Part shown: positions 5,033 to 5,485 of the stretch, piece by piece | Layout: each line of letters begins with the position of its first letter | Position numbering within the stretch: position 1 is the first letter of the stretch | DNA from: Rudanella sp. | GTDB taxonomy: Bacteria > Bacteroidota > Bacteroidia > Cytophagales > Spirosomataceae | Assembly: GCA_026785985.1 (NCBI GenBank) | Contig: JAJAYX010000105.1 | Coordinates: 1 to 5,485 of the forward strand | Direction of reading: 5' to 3' | DNA length: 5,485 nucleotides | The notes under the pieces: model-generated | Told to the model about the DNA's origin: nothing | Seen by the model: the letters and a program-made list of their open reading frames with translations, nothing else | The model's database searches: none | Made by a program: the position numbers and the translations under genes

Positions 5033-5485
5033 ATGGCCTTCTTCGATTTACACACGCATCCCTCGTTCAAATCGTCGCTGCTGAACGATAATGTTGATCT
5101 GTGCGACAATCCGGTTGGCTTCGTGGATATTCAGTTGAATGGGCCGCTGGGAAACTGCATGGAAGCGATTGCGGGCGATTCGCTGGATTCTCAAAGCAGT
5201 TTCGGGCAGGTGCCGGGCGGCAGTCTGTTGGTCGTCAGCTTCATTGCTTTCGAGCGGGTCTATGCGTTTGTTAAGGATCTGAGCCGTATCAAAAACATCG
5301 GCCCAAAAATCCTGCCTGATATGCAGGAACAAAAAGAGAGTTATTTCGACAGGCTGGTGGAGCGCGATCTCCATCATTTTCTGCGCTTTGAGGAACAGCC
5401 TGTTGGTGAGCGACGCTACAAGCTGATTCAACGCATGGCCGACTACCCCCCCCCCCCCCCCCACCCCCCACACCACAAAAAACAA
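5033..5485 (+). CDS. M19 dipeptidase/amidohydrolase-like protein, N-terminal part, cut by the window edge
   Basis: Only the first 151 codons are present. The frame is open to the edge, so no stop is seen. The protein begins MAFFDLHTHPSFKSSLL: a DLHxH metal-binding motif right after the start, as in amidohydrolase-fold zinc enzymes such as M19 (renal-type) dipeptidases. Residues about 61-80 (SQSSFGQVPGGSLLVVSFIA) fit the second strand/helix unit seen in M19-like proteins. No signal peptide is seen. The family assignment comes from pattern memory and the metal ligands of the C-terminal half are missing, so the substrate is open. The ATG at 5033 gives the natural family N-terminus; an in-frame ATG at 5000 would add 11 residues and cannot be excluded. 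There is no Shine-Dalgarno sequence. From about codon 139 (5447) the reading is poly-proline from a C-run that is probably artefact, so the reliable part is about 138 residues. On the minus strand the same bases also give a long open frame, which I regard as a shadow. Confidence 0.6.
   Translation, partial: MAFFDLHTHPSFKSSLLNDNVDLCDNPVGFVDIQLNGPLGNCMEAIAGDSLDSQSSFGQVPGGSLLVVSFIAFERVYAFVKDLSRIKNIGPKILPDMQEQKESYFDRLVERDLHHFLRFEEQPVGERRYKLIQRMADYPPPPPHPPHHKKQ
5446..5485. repeat. Poly-C and A/C-only low-complexity tail at the right edge
   Basis: A run of 17 Cs (5446-5462) is followed by a stretch made only of A and C to the last base. This breaks sharply from the balanced coding sequence before it. 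It is best read as a contig-end sequencing or assembly artefact, not biology. Confidence 0.75.

Noticed and set aside
5048..5485. Minus-strand open frame of 145 codons open at the right edge
   Set aside because: It is antisense to the plus-strand frame beginning MAFFDLHTHP, has a Gly-rich beginning created by the poly-C run, and shows no family motif. The plus-strand frame has a promoter and a metal-binding motif at the start.

Overview
The window reads as ordinary chromosomal DNA of a Bacteroidota bacterium, most likely a Cytophagales/Spirosomaceae-type organism. This inference rests on the style of the proteins, the lack of clear Shine-Dalgarno sequences, and promoter elements of the Bacteroidota form (TTG, 19 bases, TAnnTTTG). 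It is not a proven taxonomic call. The right end carries a poly-C/low-complexity tail typical of a draft-contig edge, so the window may be a whole small contig.

Layout. Positions 1-123 hold no gene I can support. A minus-strand pair follows: cobA/SUMT (124-906) and, 6 bases upstream of it, a 733-aa siroheme/4Fe-4S sulfite reductase (913-3114). Together they look like a sulfite-reduction operon: the methyltransferase makes precorrin-2, the precursor of the siroheme that the reductase needs. The reductase carries two additions: a C-terminal HEPN-like domain, and a repeat-rich in-frame stretch in the linker between its two pseudo-symmetric halves (about 2118-2265).

Positions 3115-3237 form a compact regulatory gap. 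It holds a candidate -7 box for the reductase and a strong intrinsic terminator on the same strand. The terminator would end the upstream hydrolase transcript, but it also lies inside the leader that the candidate promoter would produce.

Upstream are two tandem paralogous membrane-anchored alpha/beta hydrolases, both on the minus strand. The promoter-proximal copy (4047-4916) has an in-frame TAG at codon 231 that removes its catalytic histidine. Reading through the TAG restores a normal C-terminus whose TGA overlaps the next hydrolase's ATG (ATGA). The second copy (3238-4050) is intact. A divergent 116-base gap with a well-formed Bacteroidota promoter leads to the start of a plus-strand gene (5033 to the edge), probably an M19-type dipeptidase/amidohydrolase-like protein, cut by the window end.

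I see no new multi-gene system here. The observations most worth checking are the repeat island inside the reductase, the reductase-HEPN fusion, the single nonsense codon in the hydrolase, and the terminator in the reductase leader.
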